From contig VMTI01000154.1 in the NCBI GenBank assembly GCA_013791675.1, positions 1-32,571 of the forward strand: a stretch of DNA of 32,571 nucleotides. The letters run 5' to 3'. The notes under the pieces were generated by a model. The model was not told the origin of the DNA. It saw only the letters and a program-made list of their open reading frames with translations, and ran no database searches. Each line of letters opens with the position of its first letter. Position 1 is the first letter of the stretch. Made by a program: the position numbers and the translations under genes. This stretch comes from a bacterium (GTDB lineage Bacteria > CG03). This document shows positions 14,029 to 21,358 of this stretch, one piece after another.

Positions 14029-16917
14029 ATGCCGGTAATTAAAAATATCCGGGATTTATCATCTTCCGGCCGGGCTTATTTTCTTTTGGGCCTTCTTAAA
14101 AAACATGACAGAATTCTCGCCGTGTTTGAGGATTCCGGCGAGGCTGAGGCCGTGTATAATGATATCCTTGCGTTCGGCGTAAAATCCGCCGTACTTTTTA
14201 CCGAGAATGATTCATTAAGATCCGCGGCGCTTTCATCCGTTTCCCGCGCGGGAAAAAACATTATTATCAGCGACGCCGATTCCGCGAAAACAGGGGTTCC
14301 ATCGCGGAGCGATTTCGCGAAAAGTTTCAGGGTTTCACAAGGCTGCGAACTGTCACCGCAGGATATGGTAAAAAAACTTTCCGGGATGGGTTTTGTAAAA
14401 AGCGATTTTGTTTTTGAGCGTGGTAATTTCTCTTTGCGGGGCGGCGTGCTGGACTTCTGGAATTTTTCGTGCGAACTTCCGGTCAGAATTCGTTTTGGGG
14501 TGACAACACCGGAGAATATAAATTTTTTTGATCCCGCGACTCAGCTCAGCGCGCGGAGTGTACAGGATATTGAAATTGCTCATAGCCCGAGGGGCGATGG
14601 AAACCTTTTCTCTTTTATTGCTGGAGATTACGTGACGGCGCGGCCGGAGGTTGTATCTTTTGAAGGCTGTGACAAAGCGGAATATGTTTTTTCAGCGTCG
14701 GGAGAGGACACCGGAATAAGAAGAGCGCCTGTTTACAGCGCCAGAATGGATTTTCTGATCAAAGACCTGAAAAGTTTCTCTGAAGACGAGTTTGAAATAA
14801 AAATATTTTGCGACAGCGATGACGCCCGGACATATCTTGAGGAAGAAATATCCATCCGCGGCGGTATCCCTGCTGAATATATCAAGGGTGAAATATCGGG
14901 AGGTTTTCTTTCACGGCCCGATAAATTGCTGTGTCTTAAAAGCGGCGAGATATTGGGATTCGGGGGAAGGCTCCATGCTCCGCCGGCTCCGGCGGTGCCG
15001 GAAAAATTTACGGGAGAAATGGTTTACGCAAAAGGCGATATTGTCGTTCACGAGGATTACGGTATAGGTAAATTTATAAAATTGGACGAGTTTGAAATAA
15101 AAGGCAAGCCGGTGGATTATATATCCATAGCTTATGCCGACGGCACGGCGCATATACCGGCGGAGGAATTTGCGGGGCTTCACCGCTGGACGGCGCCAAG
15201 GGGCGTGAAGCCTGTCATATCCAGGCTCGGTGACGCCGATTTTAAAATAAGAAAATCAAAAGTTTATAAAAATATTTTCAGCATGGCCCGCGAAATTATG
15301 GAAACAGGCGCCCGCCGGAAAATGATAAAAGGTGTTTCATTTAAATCTTCGGCAGCCGAAAAAGATTTTATCCTTCGTTTCCCTTATGAAGAAACCGCTG
15401 ACCAGCGCGTCGCATCACAGAGGATTTTAGCTGAGATGGAAAAGCCTGTTCCCATGGAGCATCTTCTCTGCGGCGATGTGGGATACGGGAAAACGGAGAT
15501 TGCCATGAGAGCCGCTTTCAGGAGCTGTTGGGGAGGATGCCAGGTTGTGTGCATCGTGCCCACGACGGTGCTTGCCCAGCAGCAGTATTATGTTTTCCGT
15601 GAGCGGTTCAAAGGTTTTCCCGTAGAGATAGATATGCTTTCAAGATTCAGCGCGTCACGCCGCGGGGAAGTTTTATCGCGTGTCGCTTCCGGGCGCACAG
15701 ATATACTGATTGCCACGCACTCGGCTTTTTCCAAAGACCTTGTTTTCGCGAAACTCGGGCTCGCCGTGATAGATGAGGAGCACCGGTTCGGTGTCAGGCA
15801 GAAAGAGCTGCTGAAAAACAAGTATCCTTTTGCCGATATTCTGATGATGTCGGCCACGCCCATCCCGAGGACGCTTTCAATGTCGCTTGCGGGCATCCTC
15901 TCTTTTTCCATAATAGAAAGCCCGCCTCCGGGCAGAATGCGCGTTGAAACTTTTACGGGCGCCTACAGCGAGGGGCTGCTCAAAGAAGCAGTCAGGCGCG
16001 AGATATCGCGCGGCGGGCAGATTTTTTATGTATATAACAGAATTTCGGGAATTAATAATCTGCGCGAAGAATTTGTGAAAATGTTTCCTGATCTTAGGGT
16101 GGCTCTCGCGCATGCCGGAATGCCTTCACAGAAGCTATCTTCCGTTATGAGGGCTTTTGCGAACGGAGAATACGATGTTCTTATTTCCACGGTAATAATC
16201 CAGTCGGGTCTGGATATAAGCAATGTCAATACTCTCATAATAAGGAAATCGCAGCTGCTGGGGCTTTCTCAGATGTATCAGCTCAGAGGCAGGGTAGGGC
16301 GTGGCGTTAAAAGGGCATACTGTTATTTTTTTTATGACGGCGAGGTGCAGAAGAAGTCCAAAAAACGGTTTGAATTTTTGAGTGATTATGACGCGCTTTC
16401 TTCGGGGCTGCGAATAGCCATGAGTGACCTTGAGCTGCGCGGCGCAGGAAATATTTTCGGGCCTCAGCAGCACGGTTATATTAAACAGGTGGGAGCGGAA
16501 CTTTATTTTAAACTGCTTGAAAAGGCGGTGGGCCAGCTTAAAGGAGAACCGGAGGAAGAAGAGTGCCGCATAAGTTTTTCATCAGGCGGCAGGTCCATAC
16601 CGGAAAATTATGTGTCTTCGCTTTCCGAGCGTTTTAGGCTGCTTATGAGGCTGTCAAGAATCAACAGCATTGAGCAGCTTGATATTTACGGTGAAGAAAT
16701 CCTTGACCGTTTCGGCGAGGCGCCCGAAGAGGTAAAAAAACTTATAGAATCCGTAAAACTTAAAATAGCCGCAACCGCTTCCGGCATCAGCAGTATTGAT
16801 GAAATTAATGGCGGCTTTAATCTTGTAAAAAATGGACGATGCGTTTTTTACGCATTGACGCAGGAGGATTTGATTAAGAAATTGCTGGAAGAAAAAAGCC
16901 GTATTAAAAGAGCGTAA
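14029..16917 (+). CDS. mfd: Transcription-repair coupling factor Mfd, short N-terminus
   Basis: Mfd is an ATP-driven translocase that removes RNA polymerase stalled at DNA damage and recruits the nucleotide-excision repair proteins. The RNA-polymerase-interacting domain starts near residue 327 (YAKGDIVVHEDYGIGKF). The motor has Walker A GDVGYGKTE at about 483, DEEHRFGVRQKE (motif II), SATPIPRTL (motif III), and STVIIQSGLDISNVNT to QLRGRVGRG (motifs V-VI). The C-terminal TRCF domain ends the protein. Total length is 962, about 190 fewer than the E. coli protein of 1148 residues. The shortfall lies before the polymerase-binding domain, so parts of the UvrB-like N-terminal module are reduced. 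No strong ribosome-binding site precedes ATG 14029. Confidence 0.94.
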   Translation: MPVIKNIRDLSSSGRAYFLLGLLKKHDRILAVFEDSGEAEAVYNDILAFGVKSAVLFTENDSLRSAALSSVSRAGKNIIISDADSAKTGVPSRSDFAKSFRVSQGCELSPQDMVKKLSGMGFVKSDFVFERGNFSLRGGVLDFWNFSCELPVRIRFGVTTPENINFFDPATQLSARSVQDIEIAHSPRGDGNLFSFIAGDYVTARPEVVSFEGCDKAEYVFSASGEDTGIRRAPVYSARMDFLIKDLKSFSEDEFEIKIFCDSDDARTYLEEEISIRGGIPAEYIKGEISGGFLSRPDKLLCLKSGEILGFGGRLHAPPAPAVPEKFTGEMVYAKGDIVVHEDYGIGKFIKLDEFEIKGKPVDYISIAYADGTAHIPAEEFAGLHRWTAPRGVKPVISRLGDADFKIRKSKVYKNIFSMAREIMETGARRKMIKGVSFKSSAAEKDFILRFPYEETADQRVASQRILAEMEKPVPMEHLLCGDVGYGKTEIAMRAAFRSCWGGCQVVCIVPTTVLAQQQYYVFRERFKGFPVEIDMLSRFSASRRGEVLSRVASGRTDILIATHSAFSKDLVFAKLGLAVIDEEHRFGVRQKELLKNKYPFADILMMSATPIPRTLSMSLAGILSFSIIESPPPGRMRVETFTGAYSEGLLKEAVRREISRGGQIFYVYNRISGINNLREEFVKMFPDLRVALAHAGMPSQKLSSVMRAFANGEYDVLISTVIIQSGLDISNVNTLIIRKSQLLGLSQMYQLRGRVGRGVKRAYCYFFYDGEVQKKSKKRFEFLSDYDALSSGLRIAMSDLELRGAGNIFGPQQHGYIKQVGAELYFKLLEKAVGQLKGEPEEEECRISFSSGGRSIPENYVSSLSERFRLLMRLSRINSIEQLDIYGEEILDRFGEAPEEVKKLIESVKLKIAATASGISSIDEINGGFNLVKNGRCVFYALTQEDLIKKLLEEKSRIKRA

Positions 16918-16992
16918 TACTGAAATTCAGCGGCAAATAAGACATATAGTACAAAGCACTGCATACCAAAGCAGGTCAATAGAAAATACCAC

Positions 16993-17021
16993 TTGACAAC
17001 AAAAGACAATAAATATAGAAT
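16993..17021 (+). promoter_or_regulatory. Promoter of the HTH / lysine-rich protein unit
   Basis: TTGACA at 16993-16998, exactly 17 bases, then TAGAAT at 17016-17021: near consensus for the housekeeping sigma factor. The 11 bases ending at 17021 are identical to those around the fur -10 box (25403-25413). Transcription would start near 17028, giving an 11-base leader. The rest of the 121-base gap after mfd holds only a short palindrome, CTGAAATTCAG (16920-16930). Confidence 0.7.
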
Positions 17022-17038
17022 CTCATTGGAAGTAGCAT

Positions 17039-17347
17039 ATGCAGAAAGAAATAATGAATGTTCCCGAGTTGGCAGAGTATATAGGTGTCAGCGGATCAAA
17101 GATATATAAGCTGATAAGGGATAAAAAAATCCCTGCTTCAAAAATAGGCAGGCAGTATAAGTTTTCAAAACAAGTAATCGATTCGTGGCTGAAAGAAAAT
17201 ATTATTACATCTTTTTTGAATGAGCCTCTTTTTCAGCCTAAAAAAAATGTCGAAAAAGGGGGTGAGAAAAATGGCAAAGAAGAAAGCAGCGAAGAAAAAA
17301 GTTGTGAAAAAGAAAGTAGCGAAGAAAACGGTGAAGAAAGCCGTTAA
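17039..17347 (+). CDS. Excisionase-like helix-turn-helix protein with acidic tail
   Basis: Residues 1-58 match the small MerR/excisionase-type HTH domain used to bind DNA: MNVPELAEYIGVSGSKIYKLIRDKKIPASKIGRQYKFSKQVIDSWLKE covers helix, turn, recognition helix and the wing. Such proteins act as regulators or recombination directionality factors; no integrase is beside it. From about residue 78 the sequence changes to Glu/Ser/Lys-rich text with no family match. That tail is read in the alternative frame of the lysine-rich peptide gene beginning at 17271, so its composition may simply be forced by the overlap. A GGAAG stretch six bases before the ATG may serve as ribosome-binding site. First gene of a three-gene unit ending at the terminator at 17743. 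Confidence 0.75.
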   Translation: MQKEIMNVPELAEYIGVSGSKIYKLIRDKKIPASKIGRQYKFSKQVIDSWLKENIITSFLNEPLFQPKKNVEKGGEKNGKEESSEEKSCEKESSEENGEESR

Positions 17348-17387
17348 GAAGAAAGTCGCGAAGAAAAAAGTCGCGAAGAAAAAGTAA
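17271..17387 (+). CDS. 38-residue lysine/alanine/valine-rich peptide, overlapping the HTH gene
   Basis: ATG 17271 opens a 38-codon frame ending at TAA 17385-17387. The peptide is made almost only of Lys, Ala and Val in KKKVAKK-type repeats, like the tails of histone H1-like bacterial proteins, so it would be strongly basic and likely binds DNA or RNA. A ribosome-binding site, GGGGGTGA at 17258-17265, lies five bases upstream and inside the HTH gene. The frame differs from the HTH frame, and the two overlap over 77 bases. A near copy of the peptide forms the C-terminal tail of the next protein. The frame is too short for usual ORF cut-offs. It could be a spurious frame in repetitive DNA, but the good ribosome-binding site and the in-frame repeat in the next gene support it. 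Confidence 0.6.
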   Translation: MAKKKAAKKKVVKKKVAKKTVKKAVKKKVAKKKVAKKK

Positions 17388-17401
17388 GGAGGCTATCTAG
17401 T

Positions 17402-17728
17402 ATGGCTCAGAAAATTGTTAAGCTTGGTTTGAAGAGAGAAAAAAACCATCTTTATTACATCGGCAAAGACGGAAACGTTTGGGCTGCTCCGATGGCACGC
17501 GCGGGAAAAAAAGGCGGTAAAGCCAAAAAAGTCGCGGATGCCGGAGTGAAAAAAGAGAAAGGTTTTCTTTATTTTCTTGACAAAAACGGTGACGTAGCGA
17601 AAGCTGCAATGTCCCGCGGCGGCAAGAAAAAGAAAAAAGCAGCGAAAAAACCTGCAAAGAAAAAAGTCGCGAAGAAAGCGGTGAAAAAAGCCGTTAAGAA
17701 AAAAGTCGCGAAAAAAAAGAAAAAGTAA
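17402..17728 (+). CDS. Histone H1-like lysine-rich protein with duplicated N-terminal module
   Basis: The 108-residue protein has two parts. Residues 6-36 and 44-75 are two copies of a module of about 32 residues: L/GxKxEKxxLYYIGKDGNVWAAPMARAGKK and the matching KKEKGFLYFLDKNGDVAKAAMSRGGKK. Residues 76-108 are Lys/Ala/Val repeats like eukaryotic H1 tails and bacterial Hc1 or AlgP tails. The protein is very basic, so DNA compaction or nucleic-acid binding is likely; what the module binds is unknown. AGGAGG at 17387-17392 lies nine bases before the ATG and overlaps the stop of the 38-residue peptide. A strong terminator follows 14 bases after the stop. Confidence 0.8.
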   Translation: MAQKIVKLGLKREKNHLYYIGKDGNVWAAPMARAGKKGGKAKKVADAGVKKEKGFLYFLDKNGDVAKAAMSRGGKKKKKAAKKPAKKKVAKKAVKKAVKKKVAKKKKK

Positions 17729-17742
17729 TAATTTTCTTTTAG

Positions 17743-17789
17743 CCGCGCCTTTCCCGACCTTGTGCCGGGATAGGCGCGGTTTTTTTTTT
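17743..17789 (+). terminator. Factor-independent terminator
   Basis: CCGCGCCTTTCCCG (17743-17756) pairs with CGGGATAGGCGCGG (17766-17779) with one internal mismatch, around a nine-base loop, and ten T follow at 17780-17789. It ends the HTH/lysine-rich protein unit and separates it from the convergent nadE gene. Confidence 0.92.
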
Positions 17790-17843
17790 ATACCTAAGAC
17801 AAGTTTTTGGTGCCGGATATCCGGAATTTTCACTGATGTTAAT

Positions 17844-18557
17844 TTATCGGGTTTTGCAGATGTCGGGGAATTTCAGTTTGTGCGCGGCGCTGTCAATTAA
17901 TTCTTTTGCTCTTTTTTTACGGTCGGGTTTCAGAGAGGCCGGTATTTTTCCCGTGTCGGCTATTTTATCCAAAACATCATAAGTTAAACCTATTTCTTTT
18001 TCGTCACTTTGTCCCGGCCACAGCCCCGCGCTCGGGACTTTTTCAATTATGTATTTAGGAATATTGAGTTTAACCGCGAGTTCTCTCACCTGAGATTTCA
18101 GAAGATCTCCCAGCGGGCTCACATCGGAGGCGCCGTCACCGTATTTTGTAAAATAGCCGAATTTCAGTTCTGTCTTGTTGGAAGTGCCGGCGACAAGATA
18201 ATTTTTGCTGTTGGCGAAATAATAAATAACCGCCATCCTGAGCCGCGCTTTCAGATTGCCGCCGGATGCTTTAGAGCTTTTAACGGCGCTTGCAAGTTTC
18301 GTAAGACGGTAAATTTCCGTGAGGTCTATTATGCGGTACGGAATTTTGAATTTGATGGCGAATTTTTTCGCGTCATCAATGTCTTTTTTGAGCGATTCGC
18401 ACGGCAGGATGAGAGCTAGAGTTTTTCCGCGTGAGGCGCGATACGCCAAAACAGCCGTCACTGCGGAATCAATCCCGCCGCTCAATCCGAGCGTGAAACC
18501 CCTGCAGTGCGAGCTTTTGAGCTTATTTTTCAAAAAATTTATTATTATTTTTTCCAT
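17844..18557 (-). CDS. nadE: NAD synthetase, ammonia-dependent type
   Basis: NadE converts nicotinate adenine dinucleotide to NAD with ATP, the last step of NAD synthesis in the cytoplasm. The PP-loop LGLSGGIDSAV is at residues 23-33. ARLRMAVIYYFAN, VAGTSNKTEL, GYFTKYGDGASDVSPLGDL and PSAGLWPGQSDEKEIG are the family's substrate and dimer motifs. At 237 residues it lacks the glutaminase domain, so ammonia must come from solution or a partner. The start is ATG 18557. A likely -10 box (18567-18572, minus strand TAAAAT) lies only nine bases upstream. Confidence 0.95.
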   Translation of the reverse strand: MEKIIINFLKNKLKSSHCRGFTLGLSGGIDSAVTAVLAYRASRGKTLALILPCESLKKDIDDAKKFAIKFKIPYRIIDLTEIYRLTKLASAVKSSKASGGNLKARLRMAVIYYFANSKNYLVAGTSNKTELKFGYFTKYGDGASDVSPLGDLLKSQVRELAVKLNIPKYIIEKVPSAGLWPGQSDEKEIGLTYDVLDKIADTGKIPASLKPDRKKRAKELIDSAAHKLKFPDICKTR

Positions 18558-18562
18558 GGAGC

Positions 18563-18594
18563 TTTAATTTTACATTAAATTTTGCTAAAATCAA
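18563..18594. promoter_or_regulatory. Overlapping divergent promoters of nadE and the HD-GYP gene
   Basis: On the plus strand, TTTAAT (18563-18568) and TAAAAT (18586-18591) are 17 bases apart. On the minus strand, TTGATT (complement of 18589-18594) and TAAAAT (complement of 18567-18572) are 16 bases apart. The two promoters share almost the same 32 bases, so RNA polymerase could bind only one way at a time. Confidence 0.4.
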
Positions 18595-18605
18595 ATACTG
18601 CCGGT

Positions 18606-19565
18606 ATGGCTGAGGATATGGATAAAATACTGATTGTTGAAGATAACCCCGACGGCGCTGAGGTGCTTAAGGACATATTGTCTGCTGAAGGTTACCTTTG
18701 CGATATCGCGCCCGACGGCGTTACTGCCGAGATGAAAGCCTCAATGAACGATTACGGGTTGATTCTGCTTGATATCATGCTGCCGGACAAAAGCGGTTTT
18801 GAGCTTCTGGAGAAATTTAAAAATGATTCAGCCACGTCGCTGACACCGGTTATTATGCTGACGGCTCTCAATGATACGCAGTCGCGAATAAACGGATATA
18901 ACCTTGGGTGCAATGATTTTATTTCCAAGCCCTACAATCACTATGAGCTTATGGCGAGGGTTAAAAATCATATAAGACTGAAAAACGCGCTTGCCGATCT
19001 GGAAGACACCAACAATGTGCTTTATACTCTTGCCTCGGCAATAGAAGCGAAGGACCGTTACACCCGCGGGCATTCAAACAGGGTGAGTAATTACTGTTAT
19101 AATCTTGCCAGGGAACTCGGCTGGAGTGAGTCCGAGTGCGTGGGGATAAAAAGAGCCGGCCTTTTGCATGACATAGGCAAGATAGGAGTTCCCGATTTTA
19201 TACTGACAAAAACCGCCGGCCTGACGGCGGAGGAATATCAAATAATCAAAAACCATCCCGTCCTCAGCGCCGAGATATGCTCGTCGCTGACAAAACTTAA
19301 GGATGTGATACCCACCATAAAATATCATCACGAGCGTTATGACGGAGCGGGTTATCCCGCCGGACTGGCGGGTTCCGCCATACCTTTGGGCGCGCGGATT
19401 ATGGCTGTTTGCGATTCATGGGACGCAATGACTTCGGACAGGGCATACAGAAAGAGAATAAACAAATCGGAAGTCATTAAAATTCTGGAAGCGTGCTCCG
19501 GTAAACAGTGGGACCGCGAAATCGTAAAAGCTTTTATCCGTTTTTTGAAAAATAGTCCCGAATAG
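18606..19565 (+). CDS. Response regulator with HD-GYP phosphodiesterase domain
   Basis: Two domains: a CheY-like receiver at about residues 5-120 (phospho-acceptor D56 in LILLDIMLPDKSG, T86 and K108 in FISKPY) and an HD-GYP domain at about 130-315. The HD-GYP domain keeps HDIGK (H178, D179), the HH pair in YHHERYDGAGYP and the GYP signature, so it should hydrolyse cyclic di-GMP when the receiver is phosphorylated. RpfG-like proteins of this layout control motility, attachment and virulence. TTG 18582 is rejected as start because it lies inside the likely promoter; ATG 18606 or 18618 are both possible. No partner histidine kinase is adjacent. Its last 32 bases overlap the convergent glycosyltransferase gene. 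Confidence 0.92.
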   Translation: MAEDMDKILIVEDNPDGAEVLKDILSAEGYLCDIAPDGVTAEMKASMNDYGLILLDIMLPDKSGFELLEKFKNDSATSLTPVIMLTALNDTQSRINGYNLGCNDFISKPYNHYELMARVKNHIRLKNALADLEDTNNVLYTLASAIEAKDRYTRGHSNRVSNYCYNLARELGWSESECVGIKRAGLLHDIGKIGVPDFILTKTAGLTAEEYQIIKNHPVLSAEICSSLTKLKDVIPTIKYHHERYDGAGYPAGLAGSAIPLGARIMAVCDSWDAMTSDRAYRKRINKSEVIKILEACSGKQWDREIVKAFIRFLKNSPE

Positions 19566-21357
19566 TTTTTTCCGCCTGAGGATTTATTCTCACAGCTTTC
19601 CTGAATTCCGAGTCTGATAATTCTTTTTTCCCGTGCGCGCGGTATATCGCACCCAGCAGCATGTGCGCGAGGTAATCGCCGCTTATGTCATAGACATATA
19701 TTGATGACCCGCATATTTTTACGGGCTTTTTTGAAAGAAAATAAGTGAATGGTTTTGTTTGGCCGAAATTGCCGAAATATATGCCCTGCAGATTGGTGGC
19801 GCTTACGGCAAAATATTCTTTCTCTGTATTTTCGGGATTGATAAACTCGTCGGCCTCGCCTACGGGCGTATTCATCATGCAGCCCTGATAGGTAATGCCG
19901 TAATATCGCGGCGAGCCTGAACCGAAATACGAAAGAATAAGCGGCGGCGAACCTTCTTTTTTCCACCACCCCGCGAACTGTTTTAATCCCTGCCCCCAGT
20001 CCAGATTTGAATCGCCGAGGTATTTTATGCCCTGACGCGGTCCGCCGAGAACAAAATTGAAATGGGATATGTAGTCAGGAAAGATACTCAGGTTTTCAAA
20101 AAGAGCAAGCGCTACCATAGCCGCCAGAGCCGGGCCTTTCAGGAGCCGCCGGGCGCGCGAGAAAAAAAGAAAAGCAAAAGGCCATAAGAATAGCGCGTGC
20201 CGTATGCCGATATTGAGATTGCTCTTCATTATAAAAATCAAAAAAGCGGCGGCGGGGAGTATAAAGAAAAGCTCGTCTCTGTTGATTTTCGCGCGGGTGG
20301 CGCTTATGATTGCCGCCATAGAAAGAACAATTCCCGCGAGAGTGCTTTTGATTATAATAGCCAGCGGGAAATAATACGGCCAGCCTCTTACGGAATACAT
20401 GCCGAGCAGATACGCGCTGTGCCCGCGCCTGGAATGGAAAAAGCTGTAAGCTACACCCTTGAGATATGTTTCAGGCAGAAAAGATATTTTTGAAGCGAGG
20501 TTTAACGCTCCGCGTACAAAAACAGGCAGAGAGTTAAGCTCGCCTCCCTTGAAAAAATTTCCGCACACGGGTTCCGCAAACATGTAGGAAAGATTGATTA
20601 TGAAAATTATTATGGGAACCTGAATTAAAAAATGCGCAAGAAATTTCTTTTTGTCTCCGGTGAAGAAAAACGCGCTCAGGTGAAAAGCCATGAAATAAAA
20701 TATGACAGTGTGTTTGGACGCCAGAGCCAGCGACCACAGGATAGATGCCGGCAGAAGATTTTTCAGATTCTGTTTCTTTGTGTATTTCCACAAAAAATAG
20801 GATGCCATTACGGAGAAGGCGACGGACCCGAAATCCGTCGTCACAAGTCTCGCGTGCGCGAGCATATTAGGGGAAAGAGCCAGCATAAAGGCAGCCATAT
20901 TGGCGGCTTTTTCACCGTAAAGTTCCTTCGCCCATCGGTGAATGATGAGTATTAGGGGGATTCCCAGAAGCAGCAGCAGCATGCGCCCGGTAAACAGAAG
21001 ACGTGCCGCGTCATTACCGTTTTTAAAAAATACCGTGTCGGCGAAAACAAAGTCTTTTCCCGGCGACCAGGTGTTTACCCGTATTTCATTTTCCGTTCTC
21101 ACCAGAGACGCTTCATCCGGAAGAACGGCTTTTGTGAAATAAGACGAAAACCCCGCGATGTATCTTAAAAGAGGCGGATGCTCAATTCCGAATCTGAAAT
21201 TGTGGAATTTGTGATAGGCCATGCCGTCGGCAAGATGCAGTGTTTCATCATAGACAGGGGATTTTTTTAACACGCTCATTCCGCCGAGCATGAGAAAAAC
21301 GGCGATGGAAATAATAAGAGGAAGAAAAGAATGTTTGGATTTTTTCGGCTTTTTCAT
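19534..21357 (-). CDS. GT39/PMT-like membrane glycosyltransferase with C-terminal TPR-like helix pair
   Basis: The 607-residue protein has about ten hydrophobic segments in residues 10-420. The first external loop carries the acidic pair D37/E38 (VYDETLH) and EHPPL (59-63), the usual catalytic region of polyprenol-phosphate-sugar dependent glycosyltransferases of the PMT/ArnT type. NIGIRHALFLWPF and LGDSNLDWGQGLKQFAGWW are recurrent in bacterial members. The soluble part after residue 430 ends in LAHMLLGAIYRAHGKKELSDSEF and KAVRINPQAE, a single TPR-like repeat. The substrate, protein or lipid-linked glycan, cannot be read from sequence. It follows the EamA transporter gene with a one-base gap, so both are in one minus-strand operon; the transporter may supply a lipid-linked or small substrate (inference). 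Confidence 0.85.
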   Translation of the reverse strand: MKKPKKSKHSFLPLIISIAVFLMLGGMSVLKKSPVYDETLHLADGMAYHKFHNFRFGIEHPPLLRYIAGFSSYFTKAVLPDEASLVRTENEIRVNTWSPGKDFVFADTVFFKNGNDAARLLFTGRMLLLLLGIPLILIIHRWAKELYGEKAANMAAFMLALSPNMLAHARLVTTDFGSVAFSVMASYFLWKYTKKQNLKNLLPASILWSLALASKHTVIFYFMAFHLSAFFFTGDKKKFLAHFLIQVPIIIFIINLSYMFAEPVCGNFFKGGELNSLPVFVRGALNLASKISFLPETYLKGVAYSFFHSRRGHSAYLLGMYSVRGWPYYFPLAIIIKSTLAGIVLSMAAIISATRAKINRDELFFILPAAAFLIFIMKSNLNIGIRHALFLWPFAFLFFSRARRLLKGPALAAMVALALFENLSIFPDYISHFNFVLGGPRQGIKYLGDSNLDWGQGLKQFAGWWKKEGSPPLILSYFGSGSPRYYGITYQGCMMNTPVGEADEFINPENTEKEYFAVSATNLQGIYFGNFGQTKPFTYFLSKKPVKICGSSIYVYDISGDYLAHMLLGAIYRAHGKKELSDSEFRKAVRINPQAEKTIRDYFSKNG

Positions 21358-21358
21358 T

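Noticed and set aside
17039..17347. Excisionase of an integrated element
   Set aside because: The HTH resembles excisionases, but there is no integrase, att repeat or phage gene beside it; the xer gene at 8065 looks like a housekeeping recombinase.
17393..17833. Minus-strand frame of 146 codons opposite the lysine-rich protein
   Set aside because: Its Phe-rich runs are the complement of the Lys codons, and it reads through the terminator.
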